Translations under genes and position numbers: made by a program
Source of the DNA: Desulfobacterales bacterium C00003106
Lineage (GTDB): Bacteria > Desulfobacterota > Desulfobacteria > Desulfobacterales > C00003106
NCBI GenBank assembly: GCA_001751015.1
Contig: MAXM01000171.1
Location: 1 to 13,951, forward strand
Direction of reading: 5' to 3'
Length of the DNA stretch: 13,951 bases
Shown here: positions 13,823 to 13,951 of the stretch, piece after piece
How positions within the stretch are numbered: position 1 is the stretch's first letter
Layout of the letters: every line of letters begins with the position of its first letter
Notes under the pieces: generated by a model
Told to the model about the DNA's origin: nothing
Databases searched by the model: none
Seen by the model: only the letters and a program-made list of their open reading frames with translations

Positions 13823-13951
13823 GGAACGTGGACGAAATAACTTTCCCAAGTAGGCGCATAGATTTGGGTCAAATTTGTTCGATATCAAATCACAAAAGTT
13901 GAGGGAATAGCAAGCTATTTTGATGCTTTTGGGAGCTGTGATGCATAGTTG
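13823..13951. repeat. Long-hairpin repeat element, type B, inverted partial copy
   Basis: Starts GGAACGTGGAC and follows the reverse complement of the 2753-2932 element closely through the 89-nt arm and the centre AATAGC-AA-GCTATT (13906-13919). Compared with that copy it lacks 27 bases of the second arm, immediately after CTTTTGGGA, and it runs off the window at GATGCATAGTTG. It begins 47 nt past the pcm stop. The preceding GTTCC-TAA hints at another element end abutting it. Confidence 0.8.

Overview
This window looks like chromosomal DNA of a Gram-negative bacterium, most plausibly a Desulfobacterota-type (former deltaproteobacterial) anaerobe. That placement is inference. It rests on a periplasmic PBP4-type carboxypeptidase, a plant-type DapB, a Fur-FeoA-FeoA fusion next to FeoB, signal-peptide-bearing proteins, and long palindromic repeats of a kind I associate with those genomes. 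No rRNA, tRNA, CRISPR array, transposase or phage gene was seen.

Layout. (1) Positions 208-2569, minus strand: alr then dacB, overlapping by 14 bp, which together supply and trim D-alanine in peptidoglycan. (2) Positions 2570-3279: about 710 bp without a gene. It holds two back-to-back long-hairpin repeat elements and then the leader of the next gene. (3) Positions 3280-3969, plus strand: an unrecognised single-pass membrane protein, convergent with the next block. (4) Positions 4024-6126, minus strand: dapB then glgC, read from a good sigma70-like promoter at 6221-6249. (5) Positions 6127-6455: the divergent control region between dapB and the iron genes. (6) Positions 6456-13775, plus strand: a tightly spaced run of a Fur-FeoA-FeoA fusion, feoB, moaA, mobA, a sugar-nucleotidyltransferase, a Met-rich exported protein (DUF4412-like) and an exported protein-isoaspartate methyltransferase. 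(7) Positions 13823-13951: a third long-hairpin element, inverted relative to the one at 2753 and cut by the window end.

How the genes work together. The plus-strand run starts with ferrous iron uptake (FeoB) and a protein that fuses an iron-sensor-like Fur fold to two FeoA domains. It continues with molybdenum cofactor synthesis (MoaA is an iron-sulfur enzyme; MobA makes the guanine dinucleotide form). The run is then joined to envelope or precursor functions. The strongest candidate for something under-described is the Fur-FeoA-FeoA fusion. Its possible operator overlaps its own promoter, and a 125-bp palindromic element between it and feoB supplies its stop codon. The family of centred, long-hairpin repeats is the second point of interest.
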